Shown here in pieces: positions 1 to 7,880 of a stretch of DNA of 10,000 nucleotides; the stretch's first letter is position 1; every line of letters starts with the position of its first letter. Source of the stretch: Theodoxus fluviatilis. Taxonomy: Eukaryota > Mollusca > Gastropoda > Cycloneritida > Neritidae. Location: the NCBI GenBank assembly GCA_034096865.1, contig JAWQFJ010010025.1, positions 5,001-15,000 on the forward strand, in the 5' to 3' direction. The notes below the pieces were generated by a model, which saw nothing but the letters and a program-made list of their open reading frames with translations, searched no databases and had not been told where the DNA came from. The translations under genes and the position numbers were made by a program.

Positions 1-880
1 ACTGTTTAATGAAGAACCTACAATTTAATGTGCTATGGTGAAACAGGACGCTTGTCTTTGTTCATTAATGCTGTTTTAAGGAGTATAAAATATTGGCTGA
101 AGCTTCTGAAGATGGACAATGACAGACTACCTAAAAGAGTTAATCAAATTGTATGTAGCCTTCCTCACAACTGCGTCTCATGGGCTATGATGATAAAGGA
201 TGTGTTTACCAAGTTTGGTTTTGAAAGTATTTGGATGGACCAGTCCACTGCAAATGATTGTGTCTTCATTAAGTGCCTTCGAGTTAGATTTATATATGAT
301 TTCCGTATTCAATGGATGGAAAACCTGACCGGAAGTAACAGATATATTTTCTACAAGGAAATAAAAAATCAATGTGGAGTAGAAAAGTACTTTAGTTGTA
401 TCGATAAAAAGGTTTTCAGAGATGTCTTCGTCCGCTTTAGAATGGGCATCACCGATTTGTACATCCATAGACGAAGATGCATAAAGCAATCATATGCATT
501 GCTGTGTCCATTATGTAGAGAAAAAGAGGAGGAGGTATTTCATTTAATGTTGGGATGCCCTGCTCTGCATCACCTGAGAGAACGATACCTGTTGTTGCAT
601 CTTGTGACACCTATTGAAAATCCAACGAGAACCCTTTCAAGCAATGAAAACGACACAATAACTAGACCAACAAGTGTTTATTTGTACAAAGCCTTCAATC
701 GAAGAGATTTGGTTGTAAATTCACCAGAATGTAACATTTGGATGAATAGGTAGACATGCGTATTTGATGCGATGCCGGCACAGATGTTCCACCTGATGTA
801 TCTACATATGCATAATGTGTATTGCTTGCTTTGCTTTGGAAAATGCCGGAGGCCTACCCAATGAACCGTTCGTTCGTTCG
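1..880 (+). mobile_element. LINE copy A, 3' portion (left edge cut by window)
   Basis: This is the 3' end of a non-LTR retrotransposon that continues beyond the left edge. It contains the C-terminal ORF2 region (28-753), a short 3' untranslated stretch, and the family's 3' signature at about 840-880, followed by a TC tract. The family assignment comes from its resemblance to copy C: a 32-residue block starting at the YGETGR motif matches at about 19 of 32 positions by eye, and both copies carry the same RMGI.DL.IHR block and zinc knuckle. That divergence makes it an older or different subfamily member, not a recent tandem duplicate of copy C. Membership of the APE-type Jockey/CR1/I/Nimb assemblage is likely; the exact clade is not determined. 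Confidence 0.8.
28..753 (+). pseudogene. LINE ORF2 C-terminal fragment with zinc knuckle (copy A)
   Basis: This frame is the region downstream of a LINE reverse transcriptase, up to the C-terminal nucleic-acid-binding knuckle. From the N-terminus it shows the family block around YGETGR, a conserved region with RFRMGITDLYIHR, and then a zinc knuckle of the form C-x2-C-x8-H-x4-C (cysteine codons at 505, 514 and 556, histidine at 541). The terminal block YLYKAFNRR is also found in copies B and C. The frame continues upstream of the first ATG but has stops at 7-9 and 10-12 in register with the homology, so the ATG is not a real start and the copy is dead. It ends at a TAG at 751-753. In an intact element this domain would help ORF2 bind template RNA or target DNA. 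It has no independent function here. Confidence 0.8.
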
Positions 881-911
881 CTCGCGATCTCTATCTCTCT
901 CTATCTCTCTC
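840..911 (+). other. LINE 3' terminal signature and TC tail, copy A
   Basis: The segment ATGCCGGAGGCCTA, then AATGAA, then three TTCG units is followed by an impure pyrimidine tract (TCTCTATCTC...) to about 911. The same order recurs at 1078-1135 and 4684-4722, which marks this as the physical end of the element. In place of AATAAA this copy has AATGAA, and its GGCC palindrome is degraded (GCCGGAGGCC), both consistent with greater age. There is no poly(A) tail. Confidence 0.7.
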
Positions 912-1122
912 GGTTGATGACGCATACATATGCCTTTGATGTTAACGTACTCCTGTCGCTGGAGGAGCCTAAGGCAGTACGAGCGGTTGCAACGTATTTA
1001 TATTATGCATTCAAGAGAAGAAAAGAAGCTGTTTCTATTGCTATGGCCGAAGAGGCATATTATATGTAATTGTGTTGTGATGGGCCGGTGGCCTAACAAA
1101 AATAAACCATTCGTTCGTTCGA
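912..1122 (+). mobile_element. LINE copy B, extreme 5'-truncated copy
   Basis: About 200 bp of the same LINE 3' end, starting inside the TC tail of copy A and running to its own 3' signature (1078-1122). The coding part has the terminal block VRAVATYLYYAFKRR, which aligns with VIRGVATYLYHALMRR in copy C and VYLYKAFNRR in copy A. Such short copies are the usual product of incomplete target-primed reverse transcription. The boundary at about 912-914 is inferred from where the TC tract stops and homology to copy C begins. Confidence 0.7.
914..1069 (+). pseudogene. LINE ORF2 C-terminal tail (copy B)
   Basis: About 50 codons of the extreme ORF2 C-terminus, read in the frame that ends with TAA at 1067-1069. 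The diagnostic residues are VATYLYYAFKRR, shared with copies A and C. The frame is also open upstream into copy A's tail, so the ATG at 815 is not meaningful. There is no zinc knuckle or catalytic residue left, and no function is expected. The stop lies only about 10 bases before the 3' signature, so the 3' untranslated region in this copy is almost absent. Confidence 0.65.
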
Positions 1123-1130
1123 TCGTCCGT

Positions 1131-1135
<5 letters not shown>
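1078..1135 (+). other. LINE 3' terminal signature, copy B
   Basis: GATGGGCCGGTGGCCTA contains a GGCC-GGT-GGCC inverted repeat able to form a small hairpin. AATAAA follows at 1101-1106, then two TTCG units and TCGTCCG, then (TC)n. It matches the end of copy C nearly base for base in the hairpin and AATAAA region. The AATAAA could act as polyadenylation signal, and the hairpin is a candidate for reverse transcriptase 3'-end recognition; both roles are inferences. Confidence 0.65.
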
Positions 1136-1538
<403 letters not shown>

Positions 1539-1635
1539 AAACAACAACGAACTGTGATAGTACTGACACACGCAGGTGTTCCGTGACTCTTAGCAAAGGA
1601 GTGTAGCGTCACCCTAGTGCCATTGTTAAACTGTT

Positions 1636-2073
1636 TTGCCAGTGCTGAGTTTTTGCTGGTTGCTGGAGAAGTCTTTAGTGGTTAGTGGAAAACTCTCAGC
1701 CAGCATGGGGGTAGACACCGCTACATACAGGCGTGTCGGAAAGGCGCTCTCGTGCCGGCAGAGCAGCTGCTGCCCTACGACGCTGAAAAAGAACTGCATA
1801 ATTCAAATTTCTGCTAGAGTGATGATTCTTGTCGCTGTAGTCCTCACGATGATTGGTATTGCTCACTGCCTGCACGCGTCTCTGACATCGATGTGTGCAA
1901 CCAGTTTCCTGTCTGCTATGCAAGGCACTGATCTGTGCTCGGTGACAGAATCAGCACTGTATGTCCATGTGCCAAGCTCCACAGGCTACACATATGACAG
2001 ATCGACCCTCCTGTTGCTAGCAATGGATGCAGAAAAAACGGGCCACTTGAAAAGGAAGACATGGAACAAATGA
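1636..2073 (+). pseudogene. 5' leader or N-terminal ORF of LINE copy C, hydrophobic segment
   Basis: An open frame of 145 codons between the microsatellite and the ORF1 coiled coil. A second ATG at 1705 (MGVDTATYRR) is a plausible alternative start. It then carries a Cys-rich basic stretch and a strongly hydrophobic run, MILVAVVLTMIGIAHCLHA, at 1822-1878. I do not recognise the product with certainty. Several molluscan and other invertebrate LINEs open with a short basic segment, a hydrophobic run and a 2A-type NPGP skipping motif; the NPGP residues are absent here, so this can at most be a decayed version. The frame overlaps the ORF1 coiled-coil frame at its end and is probably shifted relative to it. 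It could equally be non-coding 5' UTR. Confidence 0.35.
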
Positions 2074-2829
2074 TGAAAGTAATGTACGAACACATAGAAG
2101 AATCTAGGATAAAGTTCGCCCATGAGTTGAAAAGTAAAATAGAAACCATGAAGAGAGAATTTCATGGCGTGATGGAAAAGGTGTTGGAGATCGAGAGAGG
2201 GGTTGCGGAGATAGGACAAAAGATCGACTGTATGAAAGAACACATAGTCCATTTAGAAGACAGGCAGGATGGGGTTGAGTTTTTCATGGGGGAATTAAGC
2301 AAACGCGTCGAACAACAGGAGAGGCGTAGCCGCCGGGATAATATTTTGCTGCACGGAGTAAAGGAAAGCGAAGAAAGTTAAACCTACGAAGAGTCCGTGC
2401 AGAGAGTGCTCGAGGTCGTGAACGATGTGCTTGAAACTCCCATGCAAGCAACTGACTTAGTGCGAGCTCACCTCGTGGGGAAGCGAGCAGCAGGGAAAGC
2501 TCACCCTCTCATTGTTTGTATGGCCAGGTCGTCCGACAAGTTGGCTGTACTCCAGAAGATTAAAGAGCTCCGAGAGAAGAACAGCGGAGTGTCTTCCGAC
2601 CTGACAACCAGAGGGACGAAATCAACCAGGCGCGACATGAGGGTTTCTTTGTCTACTACAAAGGAGGTACGCTGCACAGAGAAGTCAGAAGGCAGCCATC
2701 AAGACAGCCCCCGCAACACAGGCAGCCGCCAGACACGACTCGCCCACACACCCGCTCTTCTTCGAGGGCGGGGAGCGGCAGTACCAGACAGCGGTGCGGC
2801 CGGGTCCATCTAGACAACGTAGACAACGC
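1998..2829 (+). pseudogene. LINE ORF1: coiled coil plus RNA-binding region (copy C)
   Basis: ORF1 proteins of APE-type LINEs trimerise by a coiled coil and coat the element RNA as a nucleic-acid chaperone. Here a long heptad-patterned, charge-rich segment (about 2061-2330, around MEQMMKVMYEHIEE to KRVEQQER) leads into RRSRRDNILLHGVKE, the usual boundary of the RRM-like domain. After it come ATDLVRAHLVGK, HPLIVCMARSSDK and SGVSSDLTTRG, which match the RNA-binding and C-terminal pattern of L1-type ORF1p. An in-frame TAA at 2379-2381 interrupts the frame, which then continues unshifted. Near 2605 a one-base shift moves the homology to another frame, giving RDEINQARHEGFF, KGGTLHRE and a Pro/Arg/Gln/Ser-rich basic tail to about 2820. 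No stop separates this tail from the endonuclease start. Confidence 0.75.
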
Positions 2830-2839
2830 TGAAGGTACC

Positions 2840-2958
2840 CCACTGAGTTTTGAACTTTCATCTACCTTTAAGATGCTGATATGGAATGTAGATGGCAGTT
2901 TGACTAAATCTGACGATCCTGACTTTGTCCGGTCTCTACAATCCTTCTCGTTTGTATC
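2840..2958 (+). pseudogene. N-terminal remnant of APE-type endonuclease (copy C)
   Basis: The frame continuing from the ORF1 tail gives FKMLIWNVDGSLTKSD followed by DPDFVRSLQSFSFVSL. This is the standard opening of LINE apurinic-like endonucleases: the first beta strand with the conserved Asn of WNVDG, then the helix leading to the strand before the catalytic Glu. The homology stops at SFVSL, just before the expected catalytic Glu, and the DNA switches directly to reverse transcriptase sequence. The frame itself stays open to a TGA at 3005-3007 but is out of register with RT. Target-site nicking activity is therefore lost from this copy. Confidence 0.7.
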
Positions 2959-3617
2959 TTTATGGGGAAGAACAAGCGGGTTTTCAAAGAGGGTATTCAA
3001 CTGTTGATAATGTTTGTTACAGTTTTGTACAAAGTTATCTGTTTAGACACAGAAAAATGTATGTAGCATTTGTTGATTTTACCAAGGCGTTTGATACCGT
3101 GAACCGCCAGACCTTATGGAATGTTCTTGCTCAACTTGGTATGACTGGCAGGATGGGCAGTATGTTGCAATCGATATATGAACGAGTGAAATGTTGCGTC
3201 AAATGTGACGGAATGACCTCTGACTTCTTCAGCCGCCCTGGCGGCTTGAAACAGGGCTGCAAATTGAGTCCATTACTTTTTTCCATGTTGATGACGTCAC
3301 TTACGAAAGAGATAAAAGAAAAGGGTAGGCACGTGATGCAGCTGGTTGTCAATGGTGTGGAAATGTTCGTACTTTTGTTTGCGGACGACGTTGTACTCCT
3401 GTCAGATACGGTTCCAGGATTGCAGAACCATATATGTAACCTAGAAGCAGTTGCCAACAGACTAGGTTTGATAGTGAATGCGCAGAAGACTAAGGTGATA
3501 TTCCGCATGGGAGGTCACGTGGCAGGACATGAGGTGTGGTATTTGAAAGGGCAAAAACTTGACATTGTCCCTTCGTACAGATATCTGGGAGTGACGTTGT
3601 CCACTAAGATCTGCACA
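2957..3617 (+). pseudogene. LINE reverse transcriptase catalytic core (copy C)
   Basis: RNA-dependent DNA polymerase of a non-LTR retrotransposon, which copies element RNA at a nicked chromosomal target. Visible motifs in order are EEQAGFQRGYSTVDN (LINE-specific block), VDFTKAFDTVN (motif A, first catalytic Asp codon at 3075), GGLKQGCKLSPLLF (motif B), LLFADDVVLLSD (motif C, FADD at 3378-3389), GLIVNAQKTKV (motif D) and YRYLGVTLS (motif E). All three catalytic aspartates and the 660-nt frame are intact. The start at 2925 in the open frame is not genuine: residues before GEEQAGF come from the other side of the deletion. Homology leaves this frame near 3615, where a one-base change shifts it. 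The rest of the element is too broken for a working protein. Confidence 0.88.
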
Positions 3618-3624
3618 AATAATT

Positions 3625-4059
3625 CTGGCAGATTTGGCATTTCGTGGAAGGGCTGCGGTTTTGAAGAACATGAAAGTATTACGACAGCTGGCACATGTAG
3701 CACCGAATGTCTTTAACAAAATTATTGATGTTCAGATCCAGCCTATCCTCCTGTATGCTTCAGGGATATGGGGTGTCGACGACTGCGAAATAATAGGTGT
3801 ACATTTGACAGCATTGAAACAATACTCAAATGTAAGTTCAAGAACTCCCAGCGCTCTGGTTTATGGAGAGACGGGAAGGTATCCTGTATACATTGATGCA
3901 ATGCTGACATCAATGAAATACTGGTTCAAGGTACTTAAAAAGGAAAATGATAGATACTCACGGGTAGTGTACTTATCCATGTTAAAGTACTTGGAGAGAA
4001 GCAACTGGGCATCCAAGATCAAATGCATATTAGCCAAATATGGTTTGTCAGAGGTTTAG
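3625..4059 (+). pseudogene. LINE ORF2 region downstream of RT (copy C), frame-shifted
   Basis: This continues the reverse transcriptase homology in the +1 frame: LADLAFRGRAAVLKNMK, then QPILLYASGIWGVDD, NVSSRTPSALVYGETGR and MKYWFKVLKKENDR. The LLYASGIWG block is a typical LINE motif after the RT thumb (usually written as YG.E.W). The YGETGR block is directly comparable with codons 2-8 of copy A. The frame closes with TAG at 4057-4059. The following bases, read one register over, give HSAVNEREVMKNLR, so a further shift lies near 4060. No initiation codon is expected here because it is internal to ORF2. Confidence 0.75.
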
Positions 4060-4540
4060 ATATCACATTCAGCGGTCAACGAACGAGAGGTTATGAAAAA
4101 TTTGAGAACGACTCATTGACGAGTTCACACAGCAATTGTGGCTTAACCCACGCTATTCCCTATACAAATAATTAAAGCTTGTTTTTCGTTCAGAAACTTA
4201 CCTTGTAGCGTTGGATAGAAAAATCTGCAGAGACTGCATGATTAGATTTAGAATGGGAATCAGTGACCTGTTCATTCACAGGCATAGGTACAGCCGAGGT
4301 AACGATGTAACCTTGTGTCCCAATTGCAGACAGAAAGACGAAGATGAAAGGCATTTTTTTCGCATTGTCCAGCTTTATACGACCTACGAGTAAGATATAT
4401 CATACCATTTGTAAATGAAGAAATGGAGGACCCTTTTGTACAGCTCATCTGTAACTGAGATACTTATGTCATAAGAGGGGTCGCCACCTACCTCTACCAT
4501 GCATTAATGAGAAGAACGGCAACCTTGCAGGATACGCAGA
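4060..4540 (+). pseudogene. LINE ORF2 C-terminus with degraded zinc knuckle (copy C)
   Basis: Decayed C-terminal end of ORF2. Fragments in register with copy A are DEFTQQLWLNPRYSLYK, a stop at about 4171, LVALDRKICRDC and then IRFRMGISDLFIHRHRY. The knuckle reads C-x2-C-x8-H (CPNCRQKDEDERH), but the last cysteine of C-x2-C-x8-H-x4-C is replaced, FFRIV following where copy A has LMLGC. After a stop at 4391-4393 another frame gives VIRGVATYLYHALMRR (about 4471-4518), the same terminal block as in copies A and B. The rest, to about 4680, is 3' untranslated and AT-rich. Confidence 0.7.
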
Positions 4541-4683
4541 AATAGTTTTTTTTCTAGAATAAGCAGAGAATAATAAAGAGCATTATAACAGCTCTCAGTA
4601 TGCGATTACAAGGGAATATTGAGATTCATAGTGTTAGTGTCCAATATGTATATTGGTTAACAGTGTATTGCATCATTGTACTT

Positions 4684-4903
<220 letters not shown>

Positions 4904-5071
4904 GATGCCAGTGACAAAAGTTCCACAATAATGCTGAGAAAAAAGTGATTATCAGTCTTATTCTGTGTGGGTTTTTAACCCAGCTATTAAACTTGAGGTG
5001 GACTAAGAAATTACATTCGCTCATTCAGACTGATTCACGACAACAACGTGTAACCAAGTACCTGATGTATA

Positions 5072-5100
5072 CTCACGGACATAAGAAACGCGAAAAAGTT
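5072..5100 (+). repeat. Left terminal inverted repeat of Tc1-like element
   Basis: Begins CTCACGGACATAAGAAACG and ends AAAAAGTT. It is preceded by TA at 5070-5071. Its only visible mismatch to the right end is G in place of T at the sixth base. Confidence 0.92.
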
Positions 5101-5370
5101 GGTCTGTATTTTTAGTATTTTAAATACAATCTTGAGATATTTTGCGTACAGTGCCTATGCATTTGCACTCTTAACTACCGCACAACGTGCACATTTTGTG
5201 CACAGCGTTCTGTTTACAGTGGAAAAGGACGGTCAAATGCGGCATGGTGATCGCCTCATGGGAGGCACTTGCAAGTTGTGCAGCAAATTGTAGCAGTGTT
5301 CAGGGGTTGTACCTCAATAAAAAGCAGGCCTGAACATTTTCTCTTTTCTTTTCATCAGTCCTCAGCAGCG

Positions 5371-5883
5371 ATGCCAAGACTTAGCGCAGAAGAACGCAAC
5401 CGAGCGATTGACCGTTTGGAGGCTGGTGTTCCTCACAGAAGAGTCGCAAACCTATTCAATGTTCACCTCTCGATTATCTACCGTCCAGATCACCGTTTCC
5501 AGGCGACTGGCACGGTTGCTGATGGACCACGGTCAGACAGGCCTCGAGCTACGACCCCTCGGCAAGACCGCTACATTTTAAGAAGCCATCGGCAAGAAAA
5601 GTTCCTGAAGGCGACTACCACATCAACAAACTTGCCAGGCAATGCCCAACGTCGAGTCAGCGCCAGGACAGTGCGCCGTCGCCTCAAGGAGAACGGGCTA
5701 CTAAACCGTCGTCCAGCTCCAGGACCAGCGCTGACTCATCGTCATCGCCAGGCTCGTCTCCAGTGGGCTCAGACTAGAATCAACTATCGCAGGCAACAGT
5801 GGGGACGTGTGGTGTTCACAAATGAGTGCAGATTCTGCATTGATGAAGCATACGGACGTGTTAGGATATGGCGAAGGCGGACT
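5371..5883 (+). pseudogene. Tc1-like transposase, N-terminal half only
   Basis: Tc1-family transposases bind the terminal repeats with a paired-like bipartite helix-turn-helix domain and cut with a DDE/DDD nuclease. The ATG at 5371 starts MPRLSAEERNRAIDRLEAG, the standard Tc1 opening. The first helix-turn-helix covers about residues 1-50. GRPR is replaced by DRPR (SDRPRATTPRQDRYI, residues about 53-67). The second helix-turn-helix includes RRVSARTVRRRLKENGL, followed by ALTHRHRQARLQWAQ. The first catalytic Asp of the usual FTDESRF block reads FTNECRF, so it is changed to Asn. Homology ends at GRVRIWRRR, about half of the usual 330-350 residues. The frame stays open through the right inverted repeat and flanking DNA to a TAA at 6166-6168, and this extension is not transposase. 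There are no internal stops in the surviving part. Confidence 0.88.
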
Positions 5884-5912
5884 AACTTTTTCGCGTTTCT
5901 TATGTCAGTGAG
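5884..5912 (-). repeat. Right terminal inverted repeat of Tc1-like element
   Basis: Reads AACTTTTTCGCG and ends TTATGTCAGTGAG, the reverse complement of the left end with one mismatch. TA follows at 5913-5914. Confidence 0.92.
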
Positions 5913-5914
5913 TA

Positions 5915-6216
5915 TATTTTACGCATTGCAGAGTGGCGAAAGTGCACCTTATCTTCCTTCTAGTGCCTTCAATGTTCGCATTATGGAAATGGGGATGTCT
6001 TGCCCGGCTTCTGGTCTACGTCCCCGTGATCAGCATAGAACTCCGTGGGGCGGGCTCTCTGTGGGAACGATCAATACGAACCTGAGGAGAGTAAGCAACA
6101 CCTTGTGGAATTTTCGCCTGAGCAGGTGTGAGGCTCAAACCGACACATTCTCGTCACACGGTGCGTAATGCAAAGCAACTGGCTCAGTTCAAAAGATGAC
6201 AAGTGTGACTGGTCTG
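5915..6216. other. Unassigned DNA between Tc1 element and minisatellite
   Basis: About 300 bp of unique-looking sequence with balanced composition. It is crossed by the open frame that enters from the Tc1 element (to 6168), but the translated residues show no family I recognise. No promoter, RNA gene or repeat structure is apparent. Confidence 0.4.
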
Positions 6217-7195
6217 CAGCGTACATGTATCACAAGTAATCCTTCTGTAACGTACATGTATTACAAGACAAAGTAATCCTTTTGTAATGTACATGCACAC
6301 AAGATAAAGTAATCCTTTTGTAATGTACATGTGCTACAAGATAAAGTAATCCTTCTGTAACGTACATGCACACAAGATAAAGTAATCCTTTTGTAATGTA
6401 CATGCACACAAGATAAAGTAATCCTTTTGTAATGTACATGTGCTACAAGATAAAGTAATCCTTCTGTAACGTACATGCACACAAGATAAAGTAATCCTTT
6501 TGTAATGTACATGTGCTACAAGATAAAGTAATCCTTCTGTAACGTACATGCACACAAGATAAAGTAATCCTTTTGTAATGTACATGTGCTACAAGATAAG
6601 ATAATCCTTCTGCAAAGTATTTGTACTACAAGACGAGGTAATCCTTCTGTAACGTACATGAACCACAAGGAAAATTTGCTCTTCAGCAACGTACATGCAT
6701 TACAAGGTAATGTTACTCTTCTGCAACGTACATGCATTACAAGGTAATGTTAGTCTTCTGCAACGTACATGTATTACAAGATAAAGTTACTCTTCTGCAA
6801 CGTATATGCATTACAAGGTAATGTTACTCTTCTGCAATATACATACAGTTCAAGGTAAAGTAATAATTCTACAAAGTACATGCACCACATGTGAAATGTA
6901 ATCCTTCTGTAACGTACATGTACTACAAGATAAAGTAATCCTTCTGTAACGTACATGCACCACAAGGCAATGTTACGCTTCTGCAACGTTCATACACCAC
7001 ATGGTAAAGTAATTCTTCTGCAACGTACATGCACTACAAGGTAAAGTAATAATTCTGCAACGCACTTCCACCACATGGTAAAGTCATCCTTCTGCAACGT
7101 ACATACACAAGGTAAAGTTACGCCTCTGCAAAGTACATACACCACATGGATAAGTAATCATACTGCAAAGTACATACACAACATTGTAAAATTAA
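6217..7195. repeat. 36-37-bp minisatellite, about 26 units
   Basis: A tandem array whose unit starts TAATCCTTYTGTAAYGTACA and continues TG, a variable 5-8-base segment (CACAC, TGCTAC, TATTAC, CACCAC), then AAGATAAAG. I can follow units at starts 6237, 6274, 6310, 6347, 6383, 6419, 6456, 6492, 6529, 6565, 6602, 6639, 6676, 6713, 6750, 6787, 6824, 6861, 6899, 6936, 6973, 7010, 7047, 7084, 7118 and 7155. Unit length is mostly 37 or 36, with one 34 and one 38. Minus-strand open frames through it exist only because the unit lacks stops on that strand; the unit length is not a multiple of three in most units and the frame rotates, so it is non-coding. Confidence 0.95.
6274..6600. repeat. Higher-order block inside the minisatellite
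   Basis: Three unit types (36, 37 and 36 bp) form a 109-bp block at 6274-6382 that is repeated exactly at 6383-6491. The 73-bp pair at 6310-6382 is found again at 6419-6491 and 6492-6564, identical by eye. The identity marks recent amplification of this left part, in contrast to the diverged units from 6602 rightward. Confidence 0.85.
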
Positions 7196-7264
7196 TTCTT
7201 CCACGGCAAGCAACCGACTATGTTTCAGTCTCGGGCAATAAACCGTCCAATAATTGCGAAGGCG

Positions 7265-7692
7265 AATACGAAAATGATAATGACGTTGACGATAATGATG
7301 AATATGAATACCGGTACGACGACTGTATCAACGACGACGATCATGACAACGACTTGCAGTTCACGATCGCAACAATTGCGGTAATGACGACGACGACGAT
7401 GACAACAACGATGACGATGATGACGACGACGACCACCACCAAATCGATGATGATGATTATTATGATGATGATGATGACGATAATGCTGCCGCCGCCGCCG
7501 CTGCTGCTGCTGCTGCTGATGATGATGATGATGACCACGACGACGACGACGACGACAATGATGATGACGACGACGACGACGACGACGATGATGATAATGA
7601 TGATTATGAGAACGACAACTACTTCAATACAACGATGTCGATGTTCATGACTACAACGACGACGACGACGTCGACGACGATGACTACGACGA
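7265..7692. repeat. Impure (GAY)n trinucleotide tract with internal (GCN)n run
   Basis: Mostly GAT/GAC triplets with ACG, AAT and TAT variants, and about ten GCC/GCT triplets at about 7486-7518. In one frame this would read poly-Asp with an Ala run and in others Thr/Met or Arg/Ser. The left end (7255-7365) reads as an acidic segment (EGEYENDNDVDDNDEYEY), but the main Asp run is in another register. No start, domain or splice context supports a gene, so it is called simple sequence. Confidence 0.85.
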
Positions 7693-7827
7693 CTTGCTTG
7701 TTGGCTGTGTAACGGGACAACGCTTACCTGTCAGGCTGACCTAGACAGCATACATTTCATTTGCATAACGGCCCTCCCTCGTCAACTCTAATTTGACAGC
7801 CTTGAAAGGGAAGCATAACGAATTCTC
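7693..7827. other. Short unassigned segment
   Basis: Unique-looking sequence between the trinucleotide tract and the C-rich tract. No coding, RNA or repeat signal was recognised. Confidence 0.3.
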
Positions 7828-7880
7828 GCCCCCCACCCAAACCCCCACCCCCCACCCCCACCCTTACCCTCACCCTCACC
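7828..7880. repeat. C-rich (CCCCACC)n-like tract
   Basis: Runs of three to six C separated by A, AA, TTA or TCA. The minus strand therefore has many closely spaced G runs and could form G-quadruplexes. The last part (CCCTTACCCTCACCCTCACC) only loosely resembles telomeric CCCTAA and is not a telomeric array. Confidence 0.8.

Larger units (their letters stand above)
5072..5912 (+). mobile_element. Tc1-like DNA transposon, internally deleted, both ends present
   Basis: An 841-bp element bounded by 29-bp terminal inverted repeats (5072-5100 and 5884-5912) that differ at one position by eye, and flanked by TA at 5070-5071 and 5913-5914, the expected Tc1/mariner target duplication. The interior carries about 270 bp of 5' sequence and the first 171 codons of a Tc1-type transposase, which run straight into the right repeat. 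The second half of the catalytic domain and any 3' untranslated region are missing. It cannot encode an active transposase but has the ends needed to have been moved in trans. Confidence 0.9.

Noticed and set aside
178..489. Minus-strand 103-codon frame
   Set aside because: It is antisense to the copy A ORF2 fragment, whose + strand reading has clear zinc-knuckle and family homology.
815..1069. Independent small gene of 84 codons
   Set aside because: The frame joins copy A's tail to copy B's ORF2 C-terminus, and only the VATYLYYAFKRR part is conserved, as a LINE remnant.
6230..6986. Series of minus-strand frames with repeated MYITKGLLYLV and HYKRITLSC segments
   Set aside because: They reflect a 36-37-bp minisatellite lacking stops on that strand. 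The frame rotates from unit to unit, and no other coding evidence exists.
6217..7195. CRISPR-like array of direct repeats
   Set aside because: The whole unit is repeated, there are no unique spacers of constant length, and the context is eukaryotic transposon DNA.
7075..7650. 191-codon frame with Thr/Met/Asp runs
   Set aside because: It starts inside the minisatellite and runs through a trinucleotide repeat. The composition fully explains the open frame.
7855..7880. Interstitial telomeric repeat
   Set aside because: The repeats are CCCTTA, CCCTCA and CCCACC variants, not successive CCCTAA units.
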